This document shows positions 29,867 through 39,984 of a DNA stretch of 64,000 nt, piece by piece. The position numbers were made by a program, and so were the translations under genes. The stretch's first letter is position 1. Every line of letters starts with the position of its first letter. Source of the stretch: an uncultured Porphyromonadaceae bacterium (lineage in GTDB: Bacteria > Bacteroidota > Bacteroidia > Bacteroidales > Muribaculaceae); contig CAMWUJ010000001.1 of the NCBI GenBank assembly GCA_947177405.1, positions 41,673-105,672 on the forward strand, read 5' to 3'. Under the pieces are notes generated by a model. It made no database searches and was not told where the DNA came from. It saw only the letters and a list, made by a program, of their open reading frames with translations.

Positions 29867-30790
29867 ATGACTGACAGCATCAAGGTATTTATTAATCCTC
29901 TTACCGACTTCGGCTTCAAATTTCTATTCGGACGTGAAGCCGACAAGGAGTTTATCCTCTCTTTCCTGAACGCACTTCAGATAGGAGGCGATAAAGAAAT
30001 TACTTCTGTGGAATTTATTGACAAGGAAAAGAAGGGGGAAGCCAAGGAGGACCGGGCGCTAATCTACGACCTGCATTGCAAACTGGACGACGGCAGCAAG
30101 ATTATCGTCGAGATGCAGAACCGTTATCAGACTCATTTCGATGACCGAGCTATCTATTATCTTGCAGCAGATCTTTACGCACAAGGAGAAAAAGGGGACG
30201 GATGGGATTATAGTCTTACCCCTGTTTATGGCATCTTCTTGATGAATTTTGAATGGAGAGATGTCAAGGAACAACATCTGAGAGAGGATGTGTGTTTATA
30301 CAATATACAGACTAAGAGTGTGTTCTCTGATAAGCTTAGAATGACATTCCTGAAAATACCCATGATGGTGAAAAATCCGGAGGAATGTAAGACCACTCTT
30401 GAAAGATGGTTATATATGTTAAAAAATATGGATAAGATGGAAGCAATACCGACAGCATTTATGAAAGACCCTGTATTTGAGAGACTGGGAAAAGTGGCTC
30501 GTTTCGCCGCTTTGGATGAGAAAGAGAAGAAGGCCTACAGGGAATCCCTGAAGGTCTATAGAGACAATTACGCTATAGCAGAGACAGAGCGTACTATTGG
30601 TCGTGCCGAAGGACGTGCCGAAGGGCGCGCCGAAGGTAGAGCCGAAGGGCGTGCAGAAGGGCTCGCCGAAGGTAGAGCCGAAGGGCGAGCAGAAGTTGCC
30701 CGCACAATGCTTGATGGTGGTATGGATTTAGAATCCATCGCAAAATATACAGGCTTCTCAATTGAAGAATTAAAAGCTATTAAACCTTAA
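29867..30790 (+). CDS. Rpn family recombination-promoting nuclease / PD-(D/E)XK transposase-like
   Basis: INPLTDFGFKFLFGREADKEFILSFLNAL...IIVEMQNRYQTHFDDRAIYY; RAEG repeats; TATATTTG promoter upstream. Confidence 0.9.
   Translation: MTDSIKVFINPLTDFGFKFLFGREADKEFILSFLNALQIGGDKEITSVEFIDKEKKGEAKEDRALIYDLHCKLDDGSKIIVEMQNRYQTHFDDRAIYYLAADLYAQGEKGDGWDYSLTPVYGIFLMNFEWRDVKEQHLREDVCLYNIQTKSVFSDKLRMTFLKIPMMVKNPEECKTTLERWLYMLKNMDKMEAIPTAFMKDPVFERLGKVARFAALDEKEKKAYRESLKVYRDNYAIAETERTIGRAEGRAEGRAEGRAEGRAEGLAEGRAEGRAEVARTMLDGGMDLESIAKYTGFSIEELKAIKP
30601..30697 (+). repeat. 12-bp coding repeat (RAEG)n
   Basis: Eight units like cgtgccgaagga. Confidence 0.9.
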
Positions 30791-30983
30791 TTGATGCAAA
30801 CATTCTACGTTTCCTCCCGTTCTCTCTATAAAATCTTCTGCGAATGTTCCTGCCGGTTCTCACGTTAACAATTCCTGCGTCCGGACTCTTTACATTCCAT
30901 CCTGACCAACTGACTGAAAATTACATGTTCATGTCAGAGAACTCGACTGCCGACCTTTAGTAAAAGCCCGTCTCTGCGATGAG

Positions 30984-31442
30984 ATGACTCATAATCCTAT
31001 CGGAGACTACGAAAGATTTGCATTCATTCAGATTCCTTTCTTTAATCAGGAAGAGGATGAATGTTCCACAAGATTGGAAGAATGGATTTATAATATAAAA
31101 AATATGGGTAGGATGCAAAAAATAGCTTTTACATATAATGACACTTTTGAATATCTAAAGAAGGTAAGTGATGTGGCTTCTCTTAGTCCTTATGACCGGG
31201 AGATTTATGAAGCTGAACTGATGAAAGCGCGTGATTATCATGCTGTTCTCAAAACCGCAAAAAAGAAGAGTCTGGAAGAGGGTCGTGCCGAGGGTCGCGC
31301 TGAGGGTCGCGCTGAAGGGATAATGGCCGGTATCTCACAGGTGGTCAAAAATATGATGGCAAATGGGTTAGATCTTGAAGCTATCGCAACATACACAGGT
31401 TTTTCTATCGAAGAATTGGAAGCTTTGAAAGAGCACATTTAG
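30984..31442 (+). pseudogene. N-truncated, divergent Rpn-family fragment
   Basis: Only the C-terminal half plus (RAEG)3 and GLDLEAIATYTGFSIEELEALKEHI. Confidence 0.75.
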
Positions 31443-31463
31443 ACTTAATTAAACAAAATACAT

Positions 31464-31804
31464 TTGGAGGGACTGGGAAAAGTGGCTCGTTTCGCTGCTT
31501 TGGATGAGAAAGAGAAGAAGGCCTACAGGGAATCCCTGAAGGTGTATCGTGACAATTACGCCATAGCTGAGACTGAGCGGACTATTGGTCGTGCCGAAGG
31601 ACGTGCCGAAGGTAGAGCCGAAGGTCGTGCCGAAGGACGAGCAGAAGGCGAGCAGAAGGACGGGTTGAAGGACGTGCTGAAGGACGTGCCGAAGGACGTG
31701 CTGAAGGGCGCGCCGAAGTTGCCCGCACAATGCTTGATGGAGGAATGGATTTAGAATCCATCGCGAAATATACAGGCTTCTCAATTGAAGAATTAAAAGC
31801 TATG
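31464..31804 (+). pseudogene. Second N-truncated, frameshifted Rpn-family copy
   Basis: LEGLGKVARFAALDEKEKKAYRESLKVYRDNYAIAETERTIGRAEG nearly identical to first copy; one 11-bp repeat unit shifts the frame. Confidence 0.85.
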
Positions 31805-31857
31805 CAACGTTAATTTTCTTTTTCAGAGAAATAGTGAACCTTTGCCTCCCTATAAAA

Positions 31858-31962
31858 CGGCAACCCCACCTGGGTTGAGGTCGTCTCTTTGGTTTATCCG
31901 GGGGTAGGCTCGTGCCTCGCCAACCCCCGGTTGGGTTAAACGGAAACCCCTCCGGGGTAATA
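31858..31962. repeat. REP-like palindromic intergenic element
   Basis: CCGGGGGTaggctcgtgcctcgccAACCCCCGG and flanking ACCCC...GGGGT palindromes. Confidence 0.55.
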
Positions 31963-32027
31963 AGCACAACCACATAATAACCAAATACTTAAAAAATATT
32001 TCCTGTCAAAAATAATCTCCTGCTATC

Positions 32028-32115
32028 CTGTTCCTCTGTCAAAATAATTATATTCTGTTCTCCTGTTCTTCTGTCAAAATAATTATATTCTGTTCTCCTG
32101 TTCTTCCGTCAAATA
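32028..32115. repeat. About 2.5 tandem copies of a 36-bp intergenic repeat
   Basis: ctgtcaaaataattatattctgttctcctgttctt repeated. Confidence 0.8.
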
Positions 32116-32197
32116 CTAATTCTCAGAATCCACATCGATATGGGTTCTGATTTTTTTATCCCCTGTATTCCGATAAAAATTCTCTAATTACGTTATA

Positions 32198-33160
32198 ATG
32201 TCTCTTTTTATCATCTTCATTCTGCTGATCCTTATGGAATTGGCTTATTTCCGAATTGCCGACCGGCTGAACATCATAGACCGTCCCAACCAACGTTCAT
32301 CACATTCCTCTGTCACACTGCGTGGCGGAGGAATTATTTTTTTATTTGGGGCTTGGCTCTTCTGGTTTTTCTACGGTTTCCAGTATTCATGGTTCCTTTC
32401 CGGCCTCACTCTTATCGGCCTTGTGAGTTTTGCCGATGATGTACGTTCTCTTCCTGACAGCTGGCGTCTTGTGGCGCAGTTTGCTGCGATGTTCCTGATG
32501 TTCGAACAGTTCGGAATCCTTAACCTTCAGGACTGGTGGATGGTGATCGTCGGGCTCATTGTGTGCGTGGGTATCATCAACGCATATAATTTCATGGATG
32601 GCATCAATGGCATTACCGGTGGGTATTCACTCGCCGTGATCATCCCACTGATTTACCTAAATTCCAGAATGGATTTCATCTCGATGGATTTCCTTTTTGT
32701 GGCCGGGCTTAGTCTGCTGGTTTTCTGCTTCTTCAATTTCAGGAAGAAGGCTAAATGCTTTGCCGGCGACGTGGGTTCGATTTCGATGGCTTTCATCGTG
32801 CTGTTCGCTTTGGGCAAACTTATCCTGACCACAGGTGATTTCGCCTACATCGTGTTCCTGGCTGTATATGGCGCCGACACGGTCCTGACCATCTGCCATC
32901 GCATTCAGCTTCACGAAAGTCTGGGACAGGCCCACCGCAAGCATGCATTTCAGATAATGGCCAACGAACTGCATATTCCACATGTGACGGTCTCCTCTTT
33001 CTATATGGCTCTCCAGCTGCTTATATCAGCCGGAATGATATGGCTCCCTATCAATCATTATCTATATTTAGGATTTGTGATTCTGCCGCTTGGGTGTGCC
33101 TATCTAATATTTATGAAGAAATTTTACCATCTCCACGAAGAATATCTTAAATCCCTGTGA
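32198..33160 (+). CDS. WecA/WbpL-type undecaprenyl-phosphate glycosyl-1-phosphate transferase
   Basis: DRPNQRSSHSSVTLRGGG...FADDVRSLP...NAYNFMDGINGITGGY...FAGDVGSI...QAHRKHAFQ. Confidence 0.92.
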   Translation: MSLFIIFILLILMELAYFRIADRLNIIDRPNQRSSHSSVTLRGGGIIFLFGAWLFWFFYGFQYSWFLSGLTLIGLVSFADDVRSLPDSWRLVAQFAAMFLMFEQFGILNLQDWWMVIVGLIVCVGIINAYNFMDGINGITGGYSLAVIIPLIYLNSRMDFISMDFLFVAGLSLLVFCFFNFRKKAKCFAGDVGSISMAFIVLFALGKLILTTGDFAYIVFLAVYGADTVLTICHRIQLHESLGQAHRKHAFQIMANELHIPHVTVSSFYMALQLLISAGMIWLPINHYLYLGFVILPLGCAYLIFMKKFYHLHEEYLKSL

Positions 33161-33353
33161 ATGTTAAGACAGGGTAACAGGAGATGCCCCTATGATTAAT
33201 AGACTGGAGAACCGGAGAACAGAAGAAGATTATATGATAAATTTATCCTCCCTCCTTCTTATCCTCCAATCAAAGAAATATCCCCCGTTCCTATGTCCTC
33301 CAGTCAAAAAAATCTCTCCAGTTAAAATATTCTAAAATAATTACCATAAATTT

Positions 33354-33743
33354 ATGATTATAGATTCAAATCTCATAGATAAAGTGGAGCATGAGGCTTC
33401 CGAAAGCCCTCGCCTGCGCATGAATTTTAATTTTCATGAGGGTCCCGACTCGAAAGCGCAGCGTCTAATTAATGTTTTGCTTCCCGGCACCATTATTCCT
33501 ATCCATCGCCATAAACATACTGCAGAAACTTATATCCTGTTGCGAGGGAAGATGGTGGTGGTATTCTATAACGACCTCGGGGCACAGACCCAACGGTTCC
33601 TTCTCGATCCGACCGAAGGCAATTACGGAGTTCAGATTCCCAAAGGACAATGGCATGGAGTGGAAGTGATCCAACCGTCAGCTATCTTTGAAGTCAAGGA
33701 TGGTCCTTACACTCCTCTAAGCCCGGAAGATATGATGGATTAA
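33354..33743 (+). CDS. WbuC family cupin protein
   Basis: 129 aa; RLRMNFNFHEG...PGTIIPIHRHKHTAETYILLRGKMVVVFY. Confidence 0.9.
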   Translation: MIIDSNLIDKVEHEASESPRLRMNFNFHEGPDSKAQRLINVLLPGTIIPIHRHKHTAETYILLRGKMVVVFYNDLGAQTQRFLLDPTEGNYGVQIPKGQWHGVEVIQPSAIFEVKDGPYTPLSPEDMMD

Positions 33744-33749
33744 GAATAA

Positions 33750-33856
33750 ATCCCTTAATTCCCCTTATCACCCTTAAATCCCTTAAATCCCTTAAATCCC
33801 TTAAATCCTTTAAATCCCTTAAATCCCTTAAATCCCTTATCACCCTTAAGTCCCTT
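33750..33856. repeat. 9-bp tandem repeat (TTAAATCCC)n, about 12 units
   Basis: cccttaaatcccttaaatccctt... directly after wbuC stop. Confidence 0.92.
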
Positions 33857-33874
33857 ACACCCGGGCAAAAGATT

Positions 33875-33923
33875 TTGAACTGCACTTCAAAAGTTTTTAT
33901 CTAACTTTTGAAGTGCAGTTCAA
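33875..33923. repeat. Long perfect hairpin (21-bp stem)
   Basis: TTGAACTGCACTTCAAAAGTT-tttatct-AACTTTTGAAGTGCAGTTCAA. Confidence 0.9.
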
Positions 33924-34113
33924 GTTTATCGCATATGTTCTTTTTCAGTTAAATTACCTTAATTTTAAATTTCCTTTCAACTTTTGCTCTCTATTTCGCA
34001 AAGAAATGCTAATTTTGCAAGTTGAATAACATTATTCTGAAAAACCGATGACAGATTTTGATAAAATAAGATGAAAATCATCCTCGTTTCTACAGAATAG
34101 AAGGCTATACCTA

Positions 34114-35649
34114 ATGAACAGACCGAATAAAATTAATAATATCCTTAAACATTTCTCGAAGGCGTTGCTTATCGGTGCCTTAGGGATTGGAGCTTTGGGT
34201 TGTAACTCCAAGAAAGAGGATGAGCCGGATGAAACGGCCTCAATCGTCTATCTTCCTAATGTGGCTGTTACATCCTTTACACTTCAGGCCGACAAAAACG
34301 TCATGGCCCGGCTCGATTCCGTGTTTTTCTCGATCGACCTTGACCATGGCGTGATCTTCAATGCCGATTCCCTTCCGGTCGGAGCTCCGGTGAATAAGCT
34401 TGTGCCAAAAATTAAATATTCTTCATATATCAAGTCGGCAAAAATTATCATGGAGGGTGGCACAACCCGCAATGATACTGTGGATTATATCAAGGATCCC
34501 AACGATTCGATCGACTTCACCGGCAAGGTGCGTCTCCAGATCGCCACTGCCAATGATGAAATGAAGAAGGAATATATCATCAAGGTCAACGTGCATAAAG
34601 AGCAGCCTGATTCTCTGGTATGGGGTGAAACTGCCCTTGCTTCCCTTCCCTCAAGAATGGAGAATCCACGCAACCAGAAAAGTGTAGATATCAATAACAA
34701 GGTCGTATCGATGATTGAGGAAAACGACGGATCGTACACTCTTTCAGTATCCGAAAATCTTTATGGGGCCGACTGGGAAAAGACTCCACTCTCACTTTCC
34801 TTCACTCCTGATGTTCGTTCGCTTACAGCTTCTTCCGATGCACTCTATATTCTTGACTCCACCGGTAATCTTCTGCGGTCGGCCGACGGTCGGGCATGGT
34901 CGGATACCGGTGAAGATTGGAACCGTATCATTGGTGGTTATAATGACACGGCAATAGGCCTGAAAACCACGTCCGAAGGTCTCGTGCATGCACAGTATCC
35001 TCTGAAAGGTATGGACCGGAAGGCTATCAGCCCGGATTTCCCGATAGAGGGTTATTCCAATTTTGTGGTTCATGCCAACAAATGGACCTCTTCCCCGGTT
35101 GGCTTCTTCTGCGGAGGTGTTATGGCAGATGGCAGTTACTCGGATGCGATATGGGCTTTCGACGGATCCAACTGGGTGACACTTGCCAAAGGATCATTCC
35201 CGGCTCTGAGAGGAGCATCGCTCGTGCCATATTACGCTTTCAGAAGAACATCCTCCACCGAGATGCTTCCCTCGGAGCTCGAAGTGTGGATGATTGTGGG
35301 AGGCGAGATGCAGAACGGTGATTTCAACCGCACCCTCTATATCTCATACGACAACGGAGTGAACTGGAAGCGAGGATCTTCCTCTCTCCAGTTGCCCGAT
35401 GTGATTCCGCCCATGACTCAATGCGACAACATTGTGATGACCACCACACAAGACACCAATCTCTCCGATGCCTGGAAGATTATGGCTCCAAAGAACGGTA
35501 GAAAGGTGAAATGGAACGTGGACGGTGATATCCTCTCATGGGAATGTCCTTATATCTACCTTATCGGAGGAATGGATGCCGACCATCAGCTCTGCAACAC
35601 AATATGGCGAGGTGTGCTCAACCGGCTGAAGTTCGCCCCCGTGATATAA
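34114..35649 (+). CDS. DUF6242-like lipoprotein
   Basis: Lipobox GALGC; repeats of SLxxLSxxxxLYxLDxxG type. Confidence 0.7.
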   Translation: MNRPNKINNILKHFSKALLIGALGIGALGCNSKKEDEPDETASIVYLPNVAVTSFTLQADKNVMARLDSVFFSIDLDHGVIFNADSLPVGAPVNKLVPKIKYSSYIKSAKIIMEGGTTRNDTVDYIKDPNDSIDFTGKVRLQIATANDEMKKEYIIKVNVHKEQPDSLVWGETALASLPSRMENPRNQKSVDINNKVVSMIEENDGSYTLSVSENLYGADWEKTPLSLSFTPDVRSLTASSDALYILDSTGNLLRSADGRAWSDTGEDWNRIIGGYNDTAIGLKTTSEGLVHAQYPLKGMDRKAISPDFPIEGYSNFVVHANKWTSSPVGFFCGGVMADGSYSDAIWAFDGSNWVTLAKGSFPALRGASLVPYYAFRRTSSTEMLPSELEVWMIVGGEMQNGDFNRTLYISYDNGVNWKRGSSSLQLPDVIPPMTQCDNIVMTTTQDTNLSDAWKIMAPKNGRKVKWNVDGDILSWECPYIYLIGGMDADHQLCNTIWRGVLNRLKFAPVI

Positions 35650-35704
35650 GCCATTCTCCCTATCGGGGAATCAATGTAATTTCATTAACCTTTACTCCTC
35701 TATT

Positions 35705-36391
35705 TTGATAAACGAATTGAAAACAATCATAATAGCCCTGATCCTCATTCTATCGGGCATTAAAGCTTCCGCCCAGGAAGACTATCGCTTCGACATAGGA
35801 GGAGGAATAGGGATGACAGGATATCTTGGCGATGCAAACACAGCCAATCTATGGAGCAATCCGGGATTTGACGCCGAGTTGCTGTTCAGATATCTACCGA
35901 ATCCTCGCTGGGGCATGAAGACCAATTTTTATGTTGGCACCCTCAGCGGAAATTCTGAAAAGATGACCAATGTGCTCCCCGAGAGCAAGACATTCAAGTT
36001 CTCCACCACCTTCTTCGAATTGGGAGAGATGGCGGAATTCAATTTCTTCAATTATGGCATAGGCGAAACCTACCGCCATCTGAAGAGAATCAGCCCCTAT
36101 ATCGCTGCCGGTCTTGGCATAACGGCCTGGAGCGTGAGTGGAGAATGGGGCGCGGCTCTCAGTATCCCCTTAGGGGTAGGAGTGAAATATAAGCTTTCCG
36201 AGAGATGGAACCTCGGCTTCGAGTTTCTGATGAAGAAAACTTTCACCGACCGTCTTGATGGCCGTCCCCTCTCCGACCCTCTCGGGATAAAGAGCTCTTT
36301 CATGAAAAACACCGATTGGTATTCCACCATGTCGGTGACTATTAGCTATGAGTTCAGCAAACGCTGTGCAGTGTGCAATTACAAGGATTGA
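35705..36391 (+). CDS. DUF6089 family outer-membrane protein
   Basis: GGIGMTGYLGDANTANLW..., immediately upstream of uppS. Confidence 0.8.
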   Translation: MINELKTIIIALILILSGIKASAQEDYRFDIGGGIGMTGYLGDANTANLWSNPGFDAELLFRYLPNPRWGMKTNFYVGTLSGNSEKMTNVLPESKTFKFSTTFFELGEMAEFNFFNYGIGETYRHLKRISPYIAAGLGITAWSVSGEWGAALSIPLGVGVKYKLSERWNLGFEFLMKKTFTDRLDGRPLSDPLGIKSSFMKNTDWYSTMSVTISYEFSKRCAVCNYKD

Positions 36392-36394
36392 TCG

Positions 36395-37153
36395 ATGAAC
36401 GACCCGAAGATAAACCCCGATTCGATTGACATGACCCGTCTTCCGGTGCATGTGGCAATTATTATGGACGGTAATGGCCGTTGGGCTCGCCAACGCTCGA
36501 TGGTGCGTAGCGAAGGACATGCCGAGGGAGTGAACAGCGTGAACCGTATCACTCGCCTCGCCTCCGACTTAGGTATCAGATATCTAACCCTTTATGCTTT
36601 CTCCACTGAAAACTGGAAACGGCCGCAGGCTGAGGTTGATACCCTGATGCATCTCATCGGGTGGACCATCCGCAAGGAAACACCCGACTTGGTGAAAAAT
36701 AATGTCAAAATTCATCTTCTCGGAGAGATCGAGCGTCTTCCTGAGCAGGTGAGAAATGACCTTGAGGCCGGCCGTGAGGCCACCCGCCACTGCACGGGGC
36801 TTAACCTCAACATCTGTCTGAGCTATTCCTCACGCTGGGAGATCACCAATGCAATGCGCAAAATTGCCGAAAAGGTGAAAACCGGAACGTTATCTCCTGA
36901 ACAGATCACCGAATCTACCATCAGTGATGAATTATCCACAGTCAATATTCCGGATCCCGATCTGCTCATCCGCACCGGAGGTGAACACCGCATAAGCAAT
37001 TTCCTTCTATGGCAATGTGCATATTCGGAATTATACTTTACCCCAGTGCTATGGCCCGACTTCGACAACGACTGCTTCATAAGGGCTCTCCTTGATTACC
37101 AGAACCGGGAACGAAGATTCGGAATGACCTCCGACCAAGTTAAACAAAACTAA
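36395..37153 (+). CDS. uppS: Isoprenyl (undecaprenyl diphosphate) transferase
   Basis: HVAIIMDGNGRWARQR...YLTLYAFSTENWKRP...DLLIRTGGEHRISNFLLWQ. Confidence 0.96.
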   Translation: MNDPKINPDSIDMTRLPVHVAIIMDGNGRWARQRSMVRSEGHAEGVNSVNRITRLASDLGIRYLTLYAFSTENWKRPQAEVDTLMHLIGWTIRKETPDLVKNNVKIHLLGEIERLPEQVRNDLEAGREATRHCTGLNLNICLSYSSRWEITNAMRKIAEKVKTGTLSPEQITESTISDELSTVNIPDPDLLIRTGGEHRISNFLLWQCAYSELYFTPVLWPDFDNDCFIRALLDYQNRERRFGMTSDQVKQN

Positions 37154-39837
37154 TGAACGAAAATCGCCTATATCAGGATATGAAACATTTTCTCAAATTC
37201 CTTCTCCTCTGCATCGCCTTTGGTATCGCTTCCTCTGCTTCGGCTCTCGATATCACCCCCCAGCCGGAAGTGGTCGATACGGTGTATAATCCGGATGTGA
37301 TCTATACTCCCATCCCACGCAAATATGAGATTGCGGGTATCAGTGTCAAAGGGATTCCCGATGATGAGCATTATCTGATCATCGGTTATTCCGGACTTTC
37401 GGAAGGCGACCGTGTGGAGATTCCCGGCGAGGAGATCACACAGGCCGTGAAGCGATTCTGGAAACAGGGTCTCTATTCAAAGGTACAGGTCAATGTTGTC
37501 AAGACCGCCGGCGACAAGGTGTGGCTTGAGATCGATCTCCAGCGCCAGCCGAGAATGGCAGAGCTTCGTTTCGAGGGAATGAAGTCGGGCGAGAAGAAAG
37601 ATCTGGAGCAACGTCTCGGAATGGTGGCCGGACAGCAACTCACGCCCAATATCATCGCCCGCGTGAAGAGCATCACTGAGGATTTCTTCGCAAAGAAGGG
37701 ATATAAGAATGTGCTCGTATCCGTGAAGGAAACTCCCGATCTTTCGAAAGAGAATCAGGTGGTCCTCACAGTAGGTGTGGATAAAAATTCAAAGGTGAAG
37801 GTGCATAAGATCTATATCGATGGAAATGAGATGCTTTCCGACCGTAAGATCAAGAATGCAATGAAGAAGACCAACGAAAAGACCGACCTTCTCAAGATTT
37901 TCAGCCAAAAGAAATTTGTTGATTCGGATTTCGCTGACGACCGCAACCGCATTATCGAGAAATATAATGAGCTCGGATATCGCGATGCTCGTATCGTGAA
38001 GGATTCGGTGGCAAGACACGATGACGGTACGGTAGATATATTCCTTGATATTGATGAAGGTAAGAAATATTATATCAGCGATATATCCTGGGTTGGAAAC
38101 ACAATATATCCCACAGAGACCTTGTCGTCGGTGCTCGGCATCTATCCCGGCGACGTCTATAATCAGAAGATGCTCAACAAGCGCACCAACGAGGATGAGG
38201 ACGCCGTGTCTAACCTTTATCTCGACAATGGTTATCTATTCTTCAACCTTATCCCTATCGAGGAGAAGGTGCAAGGCGACAGCGTGGCTCTCCAGATGAG
38301 GGTGATCGAAGGTCCCCAGGCCAAGATTAACCGAGTGAATATCGTCGGTAATGACCAGCTTTATGAGAAGGTGCTCCGCCGCGAGCTCCGCACACGTCCC
38401 GGCACTCTCTTCTCAAAAAGCGACATCATGCGATCCATGCGCGAGATCGCCGCTACCGGACACTTCAACCCCGAGACCATCAATCCCGATATCCAGCCTA
38501 ACGAGAACGACGGAACCGTGGATATAACCTGGAATCTCGAATCGAAAGCCAACGATAAGGTGCAGCTCTCGTTCGGATGGGGTCAGACAGGTGTGACCGG
38601 ACAGGTGGCCCTCTCCTTCTCCAACTTCTCCATGCGGAATCTCTTCAATCCGAGCAGCTACAAGGGTATCATACCTCGTGGCGACGGACAGACTTTCTCA
38701 ATTTCTGCCCAGACCAACGCCAAGTATTATCAGAGCTACAACATCTCTTTCTTTGATCCCTGGCTCGGCGGCAGCCGCCCCAACTCGCTTTCAGTATCGG
38801 TGGATTACAGCCGTTCAACCGGTATCAACTCCGCATACTATAACAACAACTGGAACTATGCCTGGCAGCAGGCCTATTATTACAACCCATCCTATAACAC
38901 CCAATACAACCAATATGCCATCCAGAATGCCTACGACCCCAACAAGGTGCTTCAGCTGGCAGGTGTGAGCGTGGGATTCGGTACGCGCCTCTCATGGCCC
39001 GATGATTATTTCCAGTTCCAGGCCGCTCTGGCTTACAGATGGTATTATCTTAAAAACTGGGATTATCTCTACTATATGCGCAATGGTACATCCAACTCCC
39101 TCACTCTCGGCCTCACTCTCTCGCGCACAAGTATCGACAATCCTATCTATACTCGCCGAGGATCACAGTTCTCGGTGGATCTGACAATGACTCCTCCGGC
39201 ATCTCTCTTCGGCAGGAAAGACTGGAAATATCTGTCGGAACAGAGCAGCTACAGCAATACCGACCAGACAAGCCGCGAAGCCGCACGTTCGCAGCTATAC
39301 CGTTGGATCGAATACTGGAAGCTGAGATTCAAGAGCAAGACATTCACTCCCCTCACCTCTCCCGACAACAACTATACTCTCGTGCTCATGACCCGCGCCG
39401 ATTTCGGTCTGCTCGGATCGTGGAACAAATATCTCAAGACTCCCTTTGAAACCTTCTATTTCGGAGGTGACGGTATGACCGGTTCCTACACCTATGCCAC
39501 AGAGACAATCTCGATGCGCGGTTATGAGAACGGACAGTTCACTCCTTCCGGATATGAAGGCTACGCATACGGCAAATTCACTATGGAGCTCCACTTCCCG
39601 TTCCTCCTCCAGCCAACCACCACCATCTACGCCATAGCCTTCGCCGAGGCCGGTAACTGCTGGACGAGCGTGCGCGACTTCTCTCCCTTCAACATGAAGA
39701 GAAGTGCCGGTGTGGGTGCCCGAGTATATCTGTCGGTGCTCGGATTCCTCGGTATTGACTGGGCTTACGGTTTCGACAAGGTATGGGGCACAAGAGGAGG
39801 ATCGCAGCTCCACTTCGTCTTGGGTCAGGAGTTCTAA
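37153..39837 (+). CDS. bamA: Outer membrane protein assembly factor BamA
   Basis: POTRA repeats plus Omp85 barrel, ends FVLGQEF. Confidence 0.95.
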   Translation: MNENRLYQDMKHFLKFLLLCIAFGIASSASALDITPQPEVVDTVYNPDVIYTPIPRKYEIAGISVKGIPDDEHYLIIGYSGLSEGDRVEIPGEEITQAVKRFWKQGLYSKVQVNVVKTAGDKVWLEIDLQRQPRMAELRFEGMKSGEKKDLEQRLGMVAGQQLTPNIIARVKSITEDFFAKKGYKNVLVSVKETPDLSKENQVVLTVGVDKNSKVKVHKIYIDGNEMLSDRKIKNAMKKTNEKTDLLKIFSQKKFVDSDFADDRNRIIEKYNELGYRDARIVKDSVARHDDGTVDIFLDIDEGKKYYISDISWVGNTIYPTETLSSVLGIYPGDVYNQKMLNKRTNEDEDAVSNLYLDNGYLFFNLIPIEEKVQGDSVALQMRVIEGPQAKINRVNIVGNDQLYEKVLRRELRTRPGTLFSKSDIMRSMREIAATGHFNPETINPDIQPNENDGTVDITWNLESKANDKVQLSFGWGQTGVTGQVALSFSNFSMRNLFNPSSYKGIIPRGDGQTFSISAQTNAKYYQSYNISFFDPWLGGSRPNSLSVSVDYSRSTGINSAYYNNNWNYAWQQAYYYNPSYNTQYNQYAIQNAYDPNKVLQLAGVSVGFGTRLSWPDDYFQFQAALAYRWYYLKNWDYLYYMRNGTSNSLTLGLTLSRTSIDNPIYTRRGSQFSVDLTMTPPASLFGRKDWKYLSEQSSYSNTDQTSREAARSQLYRWIEYWKLRFKSKTFTPLTSPDNNYTLVLMTRADFGLLGSWNKYLKTPFETFYFGGDGMTGSYTYATETISMRGYENGQFTPSGYEGYAYGKFTMELHFPFLLQPTTTIYAIAFAEAGNCWTSVRDFSPFNMKRSAGVGARVYLSVLGFLGIDWAYGFDKVWGTRGGSQLHFVLGQEF

Positions 39838-39984
39838 GTCTAAGTAATAAACCTTTGTCCCGACGCAATGTCTAACTTTCGTGAAGCGGAGAAATGATTG
39901 ATTTCTTATCCGCAAAGTTGTTGACAAGTTGTTGATAACTTTCACAAGTCACTAATTCATAATAGAATAAAAACCAAAACAAAT

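Noticed and set aside
33750-33856. CRISPR or coding repeat (antisense ORF 33694..33885 RDLRDL)
   Set aside because: Simple 9-bp microsatellite; the antisense ORF is a by-product
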